Assembly: GCF_000004195.4 (NCBI RefSeq)
Contig: NC_030677.2
Location: 176,812,019-176,876,018 of the forward strand
DNA length: 64,000 nucleotides
Source: Xenopus tropicalis
Lineage: Eukaryota; Chordata; Amphibia; Anura; Pipidae
Reading direction: 5' to 3'
Part shown: positions 20,016 to 29,744 of the stretch, piece after piece
Layout: the number at the start of each line of letters is the position of its first letter
Position numbering within the stretch: the first letter of the stretch is position 1
The notes under the pieces: model-generated
Seen by the model: only the letters and a program-made list of their open reading frames with translations
Told to the model about the DNA's origin: nothing
Database searches by the model: none
Program-made: the position numbers and the translations under genes

Positions 20016-21279
20016 TACCGTATATACTCGAGTATAAGCCGAGTTTTCCAGCACTCAAAATGTGCTAAAAAAGGAATCCTCGGCTTATACTCGAGGCAAC
20101 TAATTTTGTTAAATAAAAATTATCATACCATGTAGCAGGCAGGTACACACGCATGTCGCATCCCCAACCCCCACGTCACACGTAGCGCTGCCCGGCCCAG
20201 GCACTGCAGGACTACTCATCACAGTGGCGGGTTTAGGTATCAGGAAGTGGTTATAAATAAATAATGAAACAAATATTCCCTAGTGCACTAACTATTCGGT
20301 AGAAAAGTGATCGGTAGAAAAGAAGCAGGAGATGATGTTTTACAACTCGTCACAGCGGTGGATCTGGCGCCCGAGCCTCGGCCAAGCATGCATACACGGC
20401 GCTTCTCATTCGTGCGACTGGGGGAGGTAGCGCGCGGCGCTAGGGCGCCGGATCTGCCACTGTGACGGCTTGTAAAACATCATCTCCTGCTCTGTTTTCT
20501 ACCGATCACTCGTTTTTGCCTGTAACCGAATAGTTAGTGGCAGGTTTTTAATTTGGCGCGTAGTACTGCAGTGCCCAGACAGGGTCCGGCCGGCGCTACG
20601 TGTGACGTGCGGCGGTGCAACAGCGGTGCATGCATGAAATGTGTTTACCTGTCTGCTACATGGTATGATCATTTTTATTTAATAAAATTAAAAACCAGGA
20701 TTATTTAATTATTCAGTTAACTCAATTTGTTATACTGTGGCTATACTTGTGGGCTATACTGTGGGCTATACCGTGGCTATACTTGTGGGCTATACTGTGG
20801 CTATACTTGTGGGTATACTGTGGCTATACTTGTGGGCTATACTTGTGGGCTATACTTGTGGGCTATACTTGTGGGCTATACTTGTGGGCTATACTGTGGG
20901 TTATACTGTGGGTTATACTGTGGGCTATACCGGGTGCCTGTGCCTGTGTGTAGTTGTGTATGTGTGTGGTGCCGGGTGCCTGTGTGCAAAAATGTTGCAA
21001 TTAAATTGAGATATTAACCTGTACAACCTTGTATGTGGTTATCTTATGTTGGATGCGCCTCATTTTCCAGCCCATACCTTGTGATTATTAATATGGTAGT
21101 CATGTAAGCACTTGTGAGTGTCCTTTTATTAAATAATTTGATTATTTAAACTTAGCAGTAGCGGCTGCATTTCCCACCCTAGGCTTATACTCGAGTCAAT
21201 AAGTTTTTCCAGTTTTCTTAGGTAAAATTAGGTACCTCGGCTTATATTCGGATCGGCTTATACTCGAGTATATACGGTA
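20016..21279. mobile_element. foldback DNA transposon, taccgtatatactcgag ends
   Basis: The left terminus taccgtatatactcgagtat is mirrored by ctcgagtatatacggta at the right. Each terminus also carries its own opposite-facing copy (ctcggcttatactcgag), so each end can fold alone. Inside, about 20104-20400 is inverted against about 20440-20690: ccatgtagcaggcaggta against tacctgtctgctacatgg, and caggagatgatgttttac against gtaaaacatcatctcctg. No transposase. Flanking TA on each side may be the target duplication. Family unassigned. Confidence 0.75.
20735..20930. repeat. 12/14-bp minisatellite (gggctatactgtg / gggctatacttgtg)
   Basis: About fifteen alternating units of gggctatacttgt and gggctatactgt within the right part of the foldback element. 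The three open + strand frames here are produced by the repeat. Confidence 0.85.
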
Positions 21280-22682
21280 CATTGCATTTCTCAAAATAAC
21301 TCAACCAATCAAACTATTACGTAGTCAATGATAAATAATTCTCCTTCTTCTGGGTTATAAAATCCACCATTCTGGGATTTGGCAGAACCTCAAATCCTTT
21401 GTGAAAGACTCAGCTGGATACCGAACCAAATCCTTATTTGCATGTGCAAATCAGGCCATGGAAGGGTGACAGAAACCATGTACTGCGTGCCTGGTTAAAA
21501 ATTTTCAGCTTCCATGTTTATGTCATGAAAAGTCACATGATTTTAAGGATTTAAATTTGATTCTGCCCCGCAGGTGGATTTGGCCGAATCCTGCTAAAAA
21601 AGGCTACATTTTGGCCGAATCCCGAACGCATGCTGAATTTGGTTCATTCCTAATAAGATTTTCCTTTTCATCCACTGGCCCACTGCCTAGTGCCATAGTA
21701 ACCTCACTGCATGCTGGGTAAAATATGGTGCAGTATCAGCCCTTTGATAAATGACCTTCATTTCTATTTTTAATGTAGATCTTCTGCAATAAAGAAGGCA
21801 TTAACACATTTTGATAAAAGGCAGCCCATTTTATTGTATTTATATATGTTATACTTTAAACCCATTAGGGATTTTTTGTTACGATTAGAGAATGACAATG
21901 TAAAGCTATTGACTGGTTAATCGTAAGTGATGCGGCCAAGCTCTGTGACGGGTATGCTGCTAATTCCCTTGCAGTGTACAGAATTCAGATGGGTTCATGG
22001 GATGTGTGCATGCACATAAATTGTGCTCTTATTAGTAACCTTCATTCTCCAGCACTAGCAGGCATTGATCCTGGCTTGCCACTTTGTAATTAATGTGTGT
22101 GTGTGTTTCTCTGTTTTTCTTTCTTTATTCTTCTTCAGCCCAATGCTCTGTGCTATGTAATGATTCTCACTGCTCCGTGCAATTCATTCTATTGATCTAT
22201 GACCTACTGTACAATGACAGTATTGACTGCACAAATGCTTTAAAGAGATTTCAATAAAACATGAATTGCTTCAAACTAATATCATAATTGTATAACTCGG
22301 CCCATTGTTTGGATATCCAACTGCCCAAGTCTGCCCATGACAATTCCTTAACTGATCAATGAATGCAGATGGAGCATTTGGCATAGGCTTTTTTCCCACT
22401 GAAATGAAGTGTGCTCCTGGTACACCATAGGCACCAATAAAGCCTGCACCATCATATTGAACAAATTCATTATTTTGTACACAGCACAGCCCCTAGACTG
22501 CCAAATCTCTATTTATATATTGGACATTTATATATTGGATGTAATCCCGGTGTTATACATTGTACTTTTTTGTTTTTTTGCTGCCAAAATAAATGGCATT
22601 GGAGGTGAAGCTGAACAAACTTCATTTTAGGCCACTCTGTGTAACAGAAAGGAGCCATTCATTGATCATATGATTTTCTCTC

Positions 22683-22690
<8 letters not shown>
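21280..22690. other. non-coding stretch, no gene seen
   Basis: AT-rich, no recognised element or exon. A TG-run lies near 22095-22107. Confidence 0.4.

Positions 22691-22723
<33 letters not shown>
22691..22723. repeat. (AT)n microsatellite at Tc1 insertion site
   Basis: About 16 AT dinucleotides lead directly into the left terminus of the Tc1 element. TA dinucleotides are the target of Tc1/mariner integration. Confidence 0.9.
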
Positions 22724-22725
<2 letters not shown>

Positions 22726-24301
22726 AACCGGATTCCAAAAAAGTTGGGACACTAAACAAATTGTGAATAAAAAATTGAACGCAATGATGTGGAGTTGCCA
22801 ACTTCTAATATTTTATTCAGAATAGAACATAAATCACGGAACAAAAGTTTAAACTGAGAAAATGTACCATTTTAAGGGAAAAATATGTTGATTCAGAATT
22901 TCATGGTGTCAACAAATCCCAAAAAAGTTGGGACAAGTAGCAATAAGAGGCTGGAAAAAGTAAGCTGGAAGACCAAATAACACTAATTAGGTCAATTGGC
23001 AACATGATTGGGTATAACAAGAGCTTCTCAGAGTGGCAGTGTCTCTCAGAAGCCAAGATGGGTAGAGGATCACCTATTCCCACAATGTTGCACAGAAAGA
23101 TAGTGGAGCAATATCAGAAAGGTGTTACCCAGCGGAAAAATTGCAAAGATTTTGCATCTATCATCATCAACTGTGCATAACATCATCCGAAGATTCAGAG
23201 AATCTGGAACAATCTCTGTGCGTAAGGGTCAAGGCCGTAAAACCATACTGGATGCCCGTGATCTCCGGGCCCTTAAATGACACTGCACCACAAACAGGAA
23301 TGCTACTGTAAAGGAAATCACAGAATGGGCTCAGGAATACTTCCAGAAACCATTGTCAGTGAACACAATCCACCGTGCCATCCGCCATTGCCAGCTGAAA
23401 CTCTACAGTGCAAAGAAGAAGCCATTTCTAAGCAAGATCCACAAGCTCAGGCGTTTTCACTGGGCCAGGGATCATTTAAAATGGAGTGTGGCAAAATGGA
23501 AGACTGTTCTGTGGTCAGGCGAGTCACGATTTGAAGTTCTTTTTGGAAATCTGGGACGCCATGTCATCCGGACCAAAGAGGACAAGGACAACCCAAGTTG
23601 TTATCAACGCTCAGTTCAGAAGCCTGCATCTCTGATGGTATGGGGTTGCATGAGTGCGTGTGGCATGGGCAGCTTGCATGTCTGGAAAGGCAGCATCAAT
23701 GCAGAAAAATATATTCAGGTTCTAGAACAACATATGCTCCCATCCAGACGTCATCTCTTTCAGGGAAGACCCTGCATTTTTCAACAAGATAATGCCAGAC
23801 CACATTCTGCATCAATCACAACATCATGGCTGCGTAGGAGAAGGATCTGGGTACTGAAATGGCCAGTCTGCAGTCCAGATCTTACACCTATAGAGAACAT
23901 TTGGCGCATCATAAAAAGGAAGGTGCGACAAAGAAGGCCCAAGACGATTGAACAGTTAGAGGCCTGTATTAGACAAGAATGGGAGAGCATTCCTATTCCT
24001 AAACTTGAGAAACTGGTCTCCTCGGTCCCCAGACGTCTGTTGAGTGTTGTAAGAAGAAGGGGAGATGCCACACAGTGGTGAAAATGGCCTTGTCCCAATT
24101 TTTTTGGGATTTGTTGACACCATGAAATTCTGAATCAACATATTTTTCCCTTAAAATGGTACATTTTCTCAGTTTAAACTTTTGTTCCGTGATTTATGTT
24201 CTATTCTGAATAAAATATTAGAAGTTGGCACCTCCACATCATTGCATTCAGTTTTTATTCACAATTTGTTTAGTGTCCCAACTTTTTTGGAATCCGGTTT
24301 G
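22724..24301 (+). mobile_element. Tc1/mariner element A, full length, 1578 bp
   Basis: Terminal inverted repeats of about 215 bp begin caaaccggattccaaaaaag and end with the reverse. Each contains an outer and an inner copy of aaaaaagttgggac, the IR/DR arrangement of transposase-binding sites. Flanked by TA. One transposase relic is inside (23058-24081). Confidence 0.92.
23058..24081 (+). pseudogene. Tc1-like transposase A, inactivated
   Basis: Reads in order through an N-terminal helix-turn-helix part, the linker, and the DD34E catalytic domain, about 340 codons as usual for Tc1. Breaks: a frameshift near 23136, TGA at 23278-23280 (probably from a CGA Arg codon), and the first catalytic Asp replaced by Gly (WSGES for the usual WSDES). 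The second Asp (FQQDNARPHSA) and the Glu (SPDLTPIENIW) are kept. The 242-codon open part starts at 23353. Confidence 0.92.
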
Positions 24302-24863
24302 TATATATAGTATGAAGTAACTTAGTAACAAAGATGAGGCTGAAAAAAGATGTCCACAAAGTGCATTTGGGGTGCTAGAAGCCACTGCCGGAACCACTCT
24401 CTCTCACTGTGTATAATATACATACTGTATATAATATACTACTGTATAAAGAAGAGCCTTTCCCTGCATTTAGGGGGTAATTTATCAGCATTCGAGTTTG
24501 AATTTTTGTTCACGATTTGAGTATTTTAGCCCTTAAACTTGCACAATTCGAGTTATGGTTCAAAAACTTGAATGTCTAGAATTGATTTAATGCAAAAAAC
24601 CCTAAAACTCTACTGTAATACTTTGCCATATAAAAGCTTTCCAGTTTCTATAGAAGTCAATGGGAGTTTTCCTAGGCAAAGTCAAGCTATATTTTTGAAC
24701 TTGAATTTTAAGTTTGTAAACTTGAAAAATTTGAGATTTTTGCCTTTTATATTTAAACGAGTTTTCCTTATTAATAAATAAGTAAGCATTTGTTATGTGA
24801 GTTTATTCGATTTAGAAAGGAAATCGAAAACTGATATTAAGCCCATTAATGTTGTTATATATA
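24302..24863. other. spacer; partial MITE-like sequence 24470-24850
   Basis: The phrase gggggtaatttatcagcatt, then attcgagtttgaatttttg, resembles the left end of a common frog repeat. No matching right end is seen before the LTR element begins, so it is truncated or interrupted. Confidence 0.4.
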
Positions 24864-25790
24864 TGTAACACCTATTTGGCTATAAAATGGCCAACCCAGG
24901 CTAGTAGCGTGCTGTAGAGCATGTGTTACATGCGACCTTAATGCACAGGAGTGGGCCTCCGCTACGTGGGAGGTATATAATGGAGCTGAGGGGTTGTTGA
25001 ACTACAACTAGCTGCAGTAGTGTGGTGCAATAGATAGAAATGGACGCCAGAGGATTCTTATGAATGAACTGGGTAATACTTTATTTGTCCAAGACAAAGG
25101 TAATCAGGGTTATCAATACTCACTTAATAAATGCAGAACAGTATGCAGTTATACAATTGATGTAATTCGGATTAACAGCAGAAATATGATGCTCCCCTGT
25201 GTATCCCTTCTCATCAAGAGGATTGGGCAGGTAGAACAACAACAGCGTGATAGGTAGGAAAGCTCACCGGCATAGTCCCATGCTCTTTTGGAGGTTAGGG
25301 CAAGGCATATTTGCTAACCTATTTCCCTAGCACTTCTGTGTCCCTAATCTAAGGCCAGTAATGCCTGTTAGGAAGACTACTCCTTTGCTATTATCCTGGA
25401 TGGAGCAAATGGCTGCTCTTTCTGTATAATTCTGTCTGAACTCACCACTTCTAGAGGGTGCTATGAAATATGCTGCTATACTGTCTTTTCCTCATTCACG
25501 GGGCCCTGTCCCCGACTTAATTTGGATGGATAGTGGCTTACTGGGCCGGATCTGTACCCAGGCTCGATGGAGCTCTGCTTCAGGTAGCAGATCAGCAGCC
25601 AAAGAGGAAAACACTTCCTTGTGCAAGACACTATATAGTCTGCCAAGGGGAGTGGTTAAATGAGCTAAACCTGTAAGGGATAGCTTTAGAAACTGTAACC
25701 TGAGTATAGAGGGGTCTGCCCTATAACAGTACAGATAAGGAAAAGTAGGGAAGTAAAGCCATAGGGAGCTTAACCCTATGGGTCCCTACA
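24864..25790 (-). repeat. 3' LTR of the element (927 bp)
   Basis: Runs TGTAACACC...CCCTACA on the + strand. In the sense (-) direction there is a TATA box (ctatatagtg, near 25630) about 160 nt from the U3 start, and AATAAA at 25080-25085. Identical to the other LTR except at one site found. Confidence 0.93.
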
Positions 25791-26529
25791 TTCACCCGGG
25801 GGAAGAATCCATTCCGACCCGGCAATGATAAATAACCATAAGTACACTTTCAAGCAATAAACATAGTGCAAGAATTTAGTGCAAAAATATAAACAGTACC
25901 AACATCCGCTTCTGGTATCCTATCCAGAGGTATACCTGGGTACATTGGATAACTGTAAAGAAAAAGTTAGGCACATACAGCAACTTTTACTGACTTACAT
26001 ACACCTTGAGTGTCCGGTTGGATCACCCGGTGCACACATGGGAAATACTCCTGTTGTTCCAGGTTCCCAGGCACATACTTGGCTGTAAAGAAATGTTGCA
26101 TTGGGTTAACATTCAAACTGTGACACAATCCCACCCATCAACTTTATTAAGTCCAGGCCTTCCACCCAACCCCAGTGTTCATGGATCTCTCGACATGCAC
26201 TTCGTGGTGTGGATTAGGCAAGGGGTCCTACCCTCAGGTAGGTGAAAATAGAAGTTGTAGTGGGGTGGGGCGCAGCAGTCTTTTTGGTTGTTCACCCAAC
26301 TATTTACAACAAACAAGGGTTCTCAGCAGTGCCCCCAAGGGGAAAACAGTCCCTTAACCATATAGGGTTTAACTGAGAATTAAGACATCCGGGGCCGGTT
26401 ATAACTGTTCAACTTAATAACCAGTGGTAAAGTTCACCTCTAGCTCCAAGGAGCGAGTCTCTTTGTGAACAATCCCCAAAATTAGGACAGGGGTCCAGCA
26501 AAATAAGCAGTGGATCACCCTGGAGGAAC
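25791..26529 (-). other. interior 3' region of the LTR element, non-coding
   Basis: Between the gag-like stop codon and the 3' LTR, about 740 nt without a supported ORF. No clear polypurine tract was seen next to the LTR in the sense direction (sequence there reads cttcccccgggtgaa), which is odd for a recently mobile element. Confidence 0.5.
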
Positions 26530-27714
26530 TTACTCCTTTTCCCCAAACTTCTTGCGAATGTCCTCGTAGGACCTGTAGAAGGATGGATGCGGCTTATTGA
26601 TCTTTGCGCCACTAGGGAGCTTGGCCATGATGCTATGGACCTTGTCCTCCTGAAGTTTCCCGCTGGTTCTGACACAGTGCTTCAGTACGGTTCTCCCGAA
26701 CCACCATTCAGCGAGAGTAGCATTAAGGAACTCCAAGTCCTTTTGCCTCTTGGCAGCATTAGAGTGAAAAATGCCACCCGATCCGACATCGGTTTTTTCT
26801 AACAGTTCTCCGTACAGCCACTCTTGGAGGTGTTTGTCTACTTCGTCGTATACCCACTCGGGGGCATACGGCATATAGTACCCCCACTCCTTGAGGACAC
26901 GCTTGTTTATAACCCGCTGTACCCGGGACACCGACCGTGATTTGTAGGGATCTGCCCGGCCGGGCATGACCCAAAATTCCTCCTCTCCTTGTTGAGGATG
27001 GTATGGCGGCGGTGGAGTGACTGATGATGGCTCTCCCTGATCCTCAGGGTCTGGGCTATCTGCAGAAGAACTAAATTCCATAACGTTCCAATTTGGTTTT
27101 GGGAAACGTTTTGAGGGCTTGTTGTCATCCGATGCTTGACTTTCCTGGCATGAGCTGCTATGTGATGCTGCAAGTCCAGGCCCAGCCATGGTAGCTGGTT
27201 TCGGGGTGCGTCCGCGACCCCTCCCCTTTGGTGGAGACTTGACCTCCTCGCTTTGGGGTGTAGATATTTTAAGCTGGGCCAATGCCTGCACTCCCTCCCC
27301 AACCACTTTAGGGGAATCTGAAACTGCAGGTGAGGTGAGCCCTGAAGAGGTTCTAGTGTGGCCCAGTAGTATGGGTGATGACACCCGGGGGAGATTATCT
27401 GGTACAGGCTCCCCAGTTTGGACAGGAATGGCAGGTTCTTCCTCTTTTACTGTAAGAGGCCCTGCCCAACAAGGAAACAGACATCCAGGGCACCTGATGG
27501 TGGCTTCCCTGAAGACCCATTCGGAATCTTTCCCACACCCGCCACAACAGGGGATCATTACGTGGCGGCGGGCTGATAAGGATTTTCTAGAGAAAGTCCC
27601 GGTCCAAATGTACCTGTCCTTGCTGATTTGTGGCACAAGGTCAGCCATCTCTAAGCCCTGGGCCCCCTCCGGTGCCTCAGGGTCTGGCCAGCCGTCCCAC
27701 CCCTCATCCGCCAT
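26530..27714 (-). CDS. gag-like protein of the non-autonomous LTR element, 394 aa
   Basis: Start chosen at ATG 27712-27714 (MADEGWDGWPDPEAP), in a strong context (aagATGg); the frame stays open 13 codons upstream but without an ATG. Features by residue: about 75-103, paired CxxC motifs (CCGGCG and RCPGC) like a zinc ribbon; about 165-180, a basic PPKGRGRGRTPKP segment; about 230-250, PPPPYHP, a PPxY-type late-domain motif; C-terminal third, charged and Trp-rich, probably helical (KEWGYYMPYAPEWVYDEVDK). No CCHC knuckle. Position and composition suggest a structural, RNA-binding Gag-type protein; this is inference, as I recognise no named family. Intact, which fits the recent insertion. Confidence 0.7.
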   Translation of the reverse strand: MADEGWDGWPDPEAPEGAQGLEMADLVPQISKDRYIWTGTFSRKSLSARRHVMIPCCGGCGKDSEWVFREATIRCPGCLFPCWAGPLTVKEEEPAIPVQTGEPVPDNLPRVSSPILLGHTRTSSGLTSPAVSDSPKVVGEGVQALAQLKISTPQSEEVKSPPKGRGRGRTPKPATMAGPGLAASHSSSCQESQASDDNKPSKRFPKPNWNVMEFSSSADSPDPEDQGEPSSVTPPPPYHPQQGEEEFWVMPGRADPYKSRSVSRVQRVINKRVLKEWGYYMPYAPEWVYDEVDKHLQEWLYGELLEKTDVGSGGIFHSNAAKRQKDLEFLNATLAEWWFGRTVLKHCVRTSGKLQEDKVHSIMAKLPSGAKINKPHPSFYRSYEDIRKKFGEKE

Positions 27715-28660
27715 CTTAGGTGTAGGTAGTGGTGGTGACTGGTAAATGCGCACACTTTAAGGGTCCGCCCCGCTATGCGGCTTGGAAATGTGTGCTTGGG
27801 TGCCTGGTGATATCCTACCGCAGCCGCGTGTAGGTAGTAGTTAATGGCACTAAATATTGGGGAAAGTTCTCCGCCTCCCCTGCTCCGCAGTATCCTAACC
27901 CTTAGTTTGGGTAACAGTAGGGAGCTTTTAATGTATGCTCTGCCCGCAGGCCTATCCCAGCGCAGCCGCGTCTGGGTAGTATGAGCAGAAATGGCAAAAG
28001 TTATTTGTGATGTGCCCAGCGCAGCCGCGTCTGGGCAAGGTGCAACACCCGACTGTGCCCCAGGGGTATGGCTTCCCGCTCCGGATTATCCTCCCCGCTA
28101 TGCGGCTTGGTCAGGCAGTGGTTACTATCCCAATCCCTTTTACCGTTAATCTCTACCCGCGTCCGCGGCGTAGGCTGGTGTGGATGCACAGTAGAAACGG
28201 TGACTCGCGTCCGCGTAGTCACCTATTGCTTTGTGGATATGTGCCAGAAGTTCTATTAGCAGCCGCTAGAGTTTCTGCACACGCTGAACCAGAGCAACGG
28301 TAGACGCGTCTGTCTCTTGGAAAAGCTCTCCACAAAATGGCGCTGGTGACGTAAGGCCCCTCCTCCCCCCTCCGAAATCTCGTAAACAGGTCTGCGTTAC
28401 GCGGGATTTCGGGGAAAAGAGCGCCAAAGTCAGCAGCGCTTGATGGGCAGGTCCACCGGCCAATGGGAATACTCGGGGAGAATCCACAAGCCCGAACCCA
28501 CGGCCAATCAGTACACTGCAAATACGATCAGGCCTGCGGCGCCTTTTGCTTAATGCGTCCGGCAGAGCCTGTCAGTAAAATTTAAAGTGACACACACAAC
28601 TACTCAGTCCCCTCAAGGCAATGGCTCCGGAAAGAATAAATCAAATATATTGATTCAAAA
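27715..28660 (-). other. structured 5' leader of the LTR element
   Basis: A CpG-rich leader of about 950 nt between primer binding site and gag-like ATG. The half nearest the ATG carries an array of short hairpins (listed separately), plus two copies of ccccgctatgcggcttgg. This composition is unlike the AT-rich surroundings. Confidence 0.75.
27756..28223 (-). promoter_or_regulatory. array of hairpins with constant apex in the leader
   Basis: Five stem-loops: 27814-27834 (stem CCTAC/GTAGG), 27956-27976 (CCCAG/CTGGG), 28013-28037 (TGCCCAG/CTGGGCA), 28153-28173 (CTAC/GTAG) and 28199-28223 (GGTGACT/AGTCACC). In each, the outer stem encloses CGC-N4-GCG with tetraloop AGCC or GTCC (+ strand; GGCT or GGAC in the sense RNA), and one unpaired base sits between the inner and outer stems on the same side. 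Two simpler ones (CCGC-TAT-GCGG) are at 27770-27780 and 28095-28105. Stems differ in sequence while pairing is kept. Likely RNA-level function: packaging, dimerisation or translation. Confidence 0.7.
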
Positions 28661-28676
28661 AGCACGTTGGGCGCCA
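28661..28676 (-). other. primer binding site, tRNA-Lys1,2 type
   Basis: On the - strand, two bases after the LTR end comes TGGCGCCCAACGTG. This is the start of the 18-nt site complementary to the 3' end of tRNA-Lys1,2, matching for 14 nt. It fixes the element's orientation. Confidence 0.85.
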
Positions 28677-28678
28677 AA

Positions 28679-29605
28679 TGTAACACCTATTTGGCTATAA
28701 AATGGCCAACCCAGGCTAGTAGCGTGCTGTAGAGCATGTGTTACATGCGACCTTAATGCACAGGAGTGGGCCTCCGCTACGTGGGAGGTATATAATGGAG
28801 CTGAGGGGTTGTTGAACTACAACTAGCTGCAGTAGTGTGGTGCAATAGATAGAAATGGACGCCAGAGGATTCTTATGAATGAACTGGGTAATACTTTATT
28901 TGTCCAAGACAAAGGTAATCAGGGTTATCAATACTCACTTAATAAATGCAGAACAGTATGCAGTTATACAATTGATGTAATTCGGATTAACAGCAGAAAT
29001 ATGATGCTCCCCTGTGTATCCCTTCTCATCAAGAGGATTGGGCAGGTAGAACAACAACAGCGTGATAGGTAGGAAAGCTCACCGGCATAGTCCCATGCTC
29101 TTTTGGAGGTTAGGGCAAGGCATATTTGCTAACCTATTTCCCTAGCACTTCTGTGTCCCTAATCTAAGGCCAGTAATGCCTGTTAGGAAGACTACTCCTT
29201 TGCTATTATCCTGGATGGAGCAAATGGCTGCTCTTTCTGTATAATTCTGTCTGAACTCACCACTTCTAGAGGGTGCTATGAAATATGCTGCTATACTGTC
29301 TTTTCCTCATTCACGGGGCCCTGTCCCCGACTTAATTTGGATGGATAGTGGCTTACTGGGCCGGATCTGTACCCAGGCTCGATGGAGCTCTGCATCAGGT
29401 AGCAGATCAGCAGCCAAAGAGGAAAACACTTCCTTGTGCAAGACACTATATAGTCTGCCAAGGGGAGTGGTTAAATGAGCTAAACCTGTAAGGGATAGCT
29501 TTAGAAACTGTAACCTGAGTATAGAGGGGTCTGCCCTATAACAGTACAGATAAGGAAAAGTAGGGAAGTAAAGCCATAGGGAGCTTAACCCTATGGGTCC
29601 CTACA
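28679..29605 (-). repeat. 5' LTR of the element (927 bp)
   Basis: Same length and boundaries as the 3' LTR. It would supply the promoter (TATA near 29445) for transcription leftward through the hairpin leader. Confidence 0.93.
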
Positions 29606-29744
29606 TATAGATAGATGATAGATAGATAGATATACAACTTATACATACACACACAGTGCAGGGAAAGACCAGCACATTTTTGTGATAGACTTAAAACAAA
29701 GATTTGTCTCACATATCACTTGTGTCCATATAAATATAAATATA
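29606..29744. repeat. short (GATA)/(TA) simple sequence between elements
   Basis: tagatagatgatagatagat then ca-rich sequence; spacer between the LTR element and Tc1 element B. Confidence 0.7.

Larger units (their letters stand above)
24864..29605 (-). mobile_element. young non-autonomous LTR retroelement, gag-like ORF only
   Basis: Two 927-bp LTRs (TG...CA) enclose a 2.9-kb interior. The element reads on the - strand: the primer binding site lies just inside the right-hand LTR, followed by a GC-rich hairpin leader and one intact 394-codon ORF. No protease, reverse transcriptase, RNase H or integrase is present, so it must be moved in trans. Both flanks carry TATA as a possible 4-bp target duplication, in low-complexity sequence. 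The LTRs differ at one position that I could find (t at 25580 against a in the other copy). PBS type and duplication length fit some Ty3-like and retrovirus-like groups; I cannot place it. A diverged solo LTR is at 54429-55319. Confidence 0.9.

Noticed and set aside
20727..21017. Three + strand open frames rich in Gly-Leu-Tyr
   Set aside because: Minisatellite inside a transposon; frames are a repeat effect.
25060..25663. Two + strand open frames repeated at 28875-29478
   Set aside because: They lie in the LTRs and are antisense to the element; identity simply reflects LTR identity.
27188..27745. 185-codon + strand open frame opposite the gag-like gene
   Set aside because: It is antisense to the supported ORF, whose orientation is fixed by the primer site and the leader.
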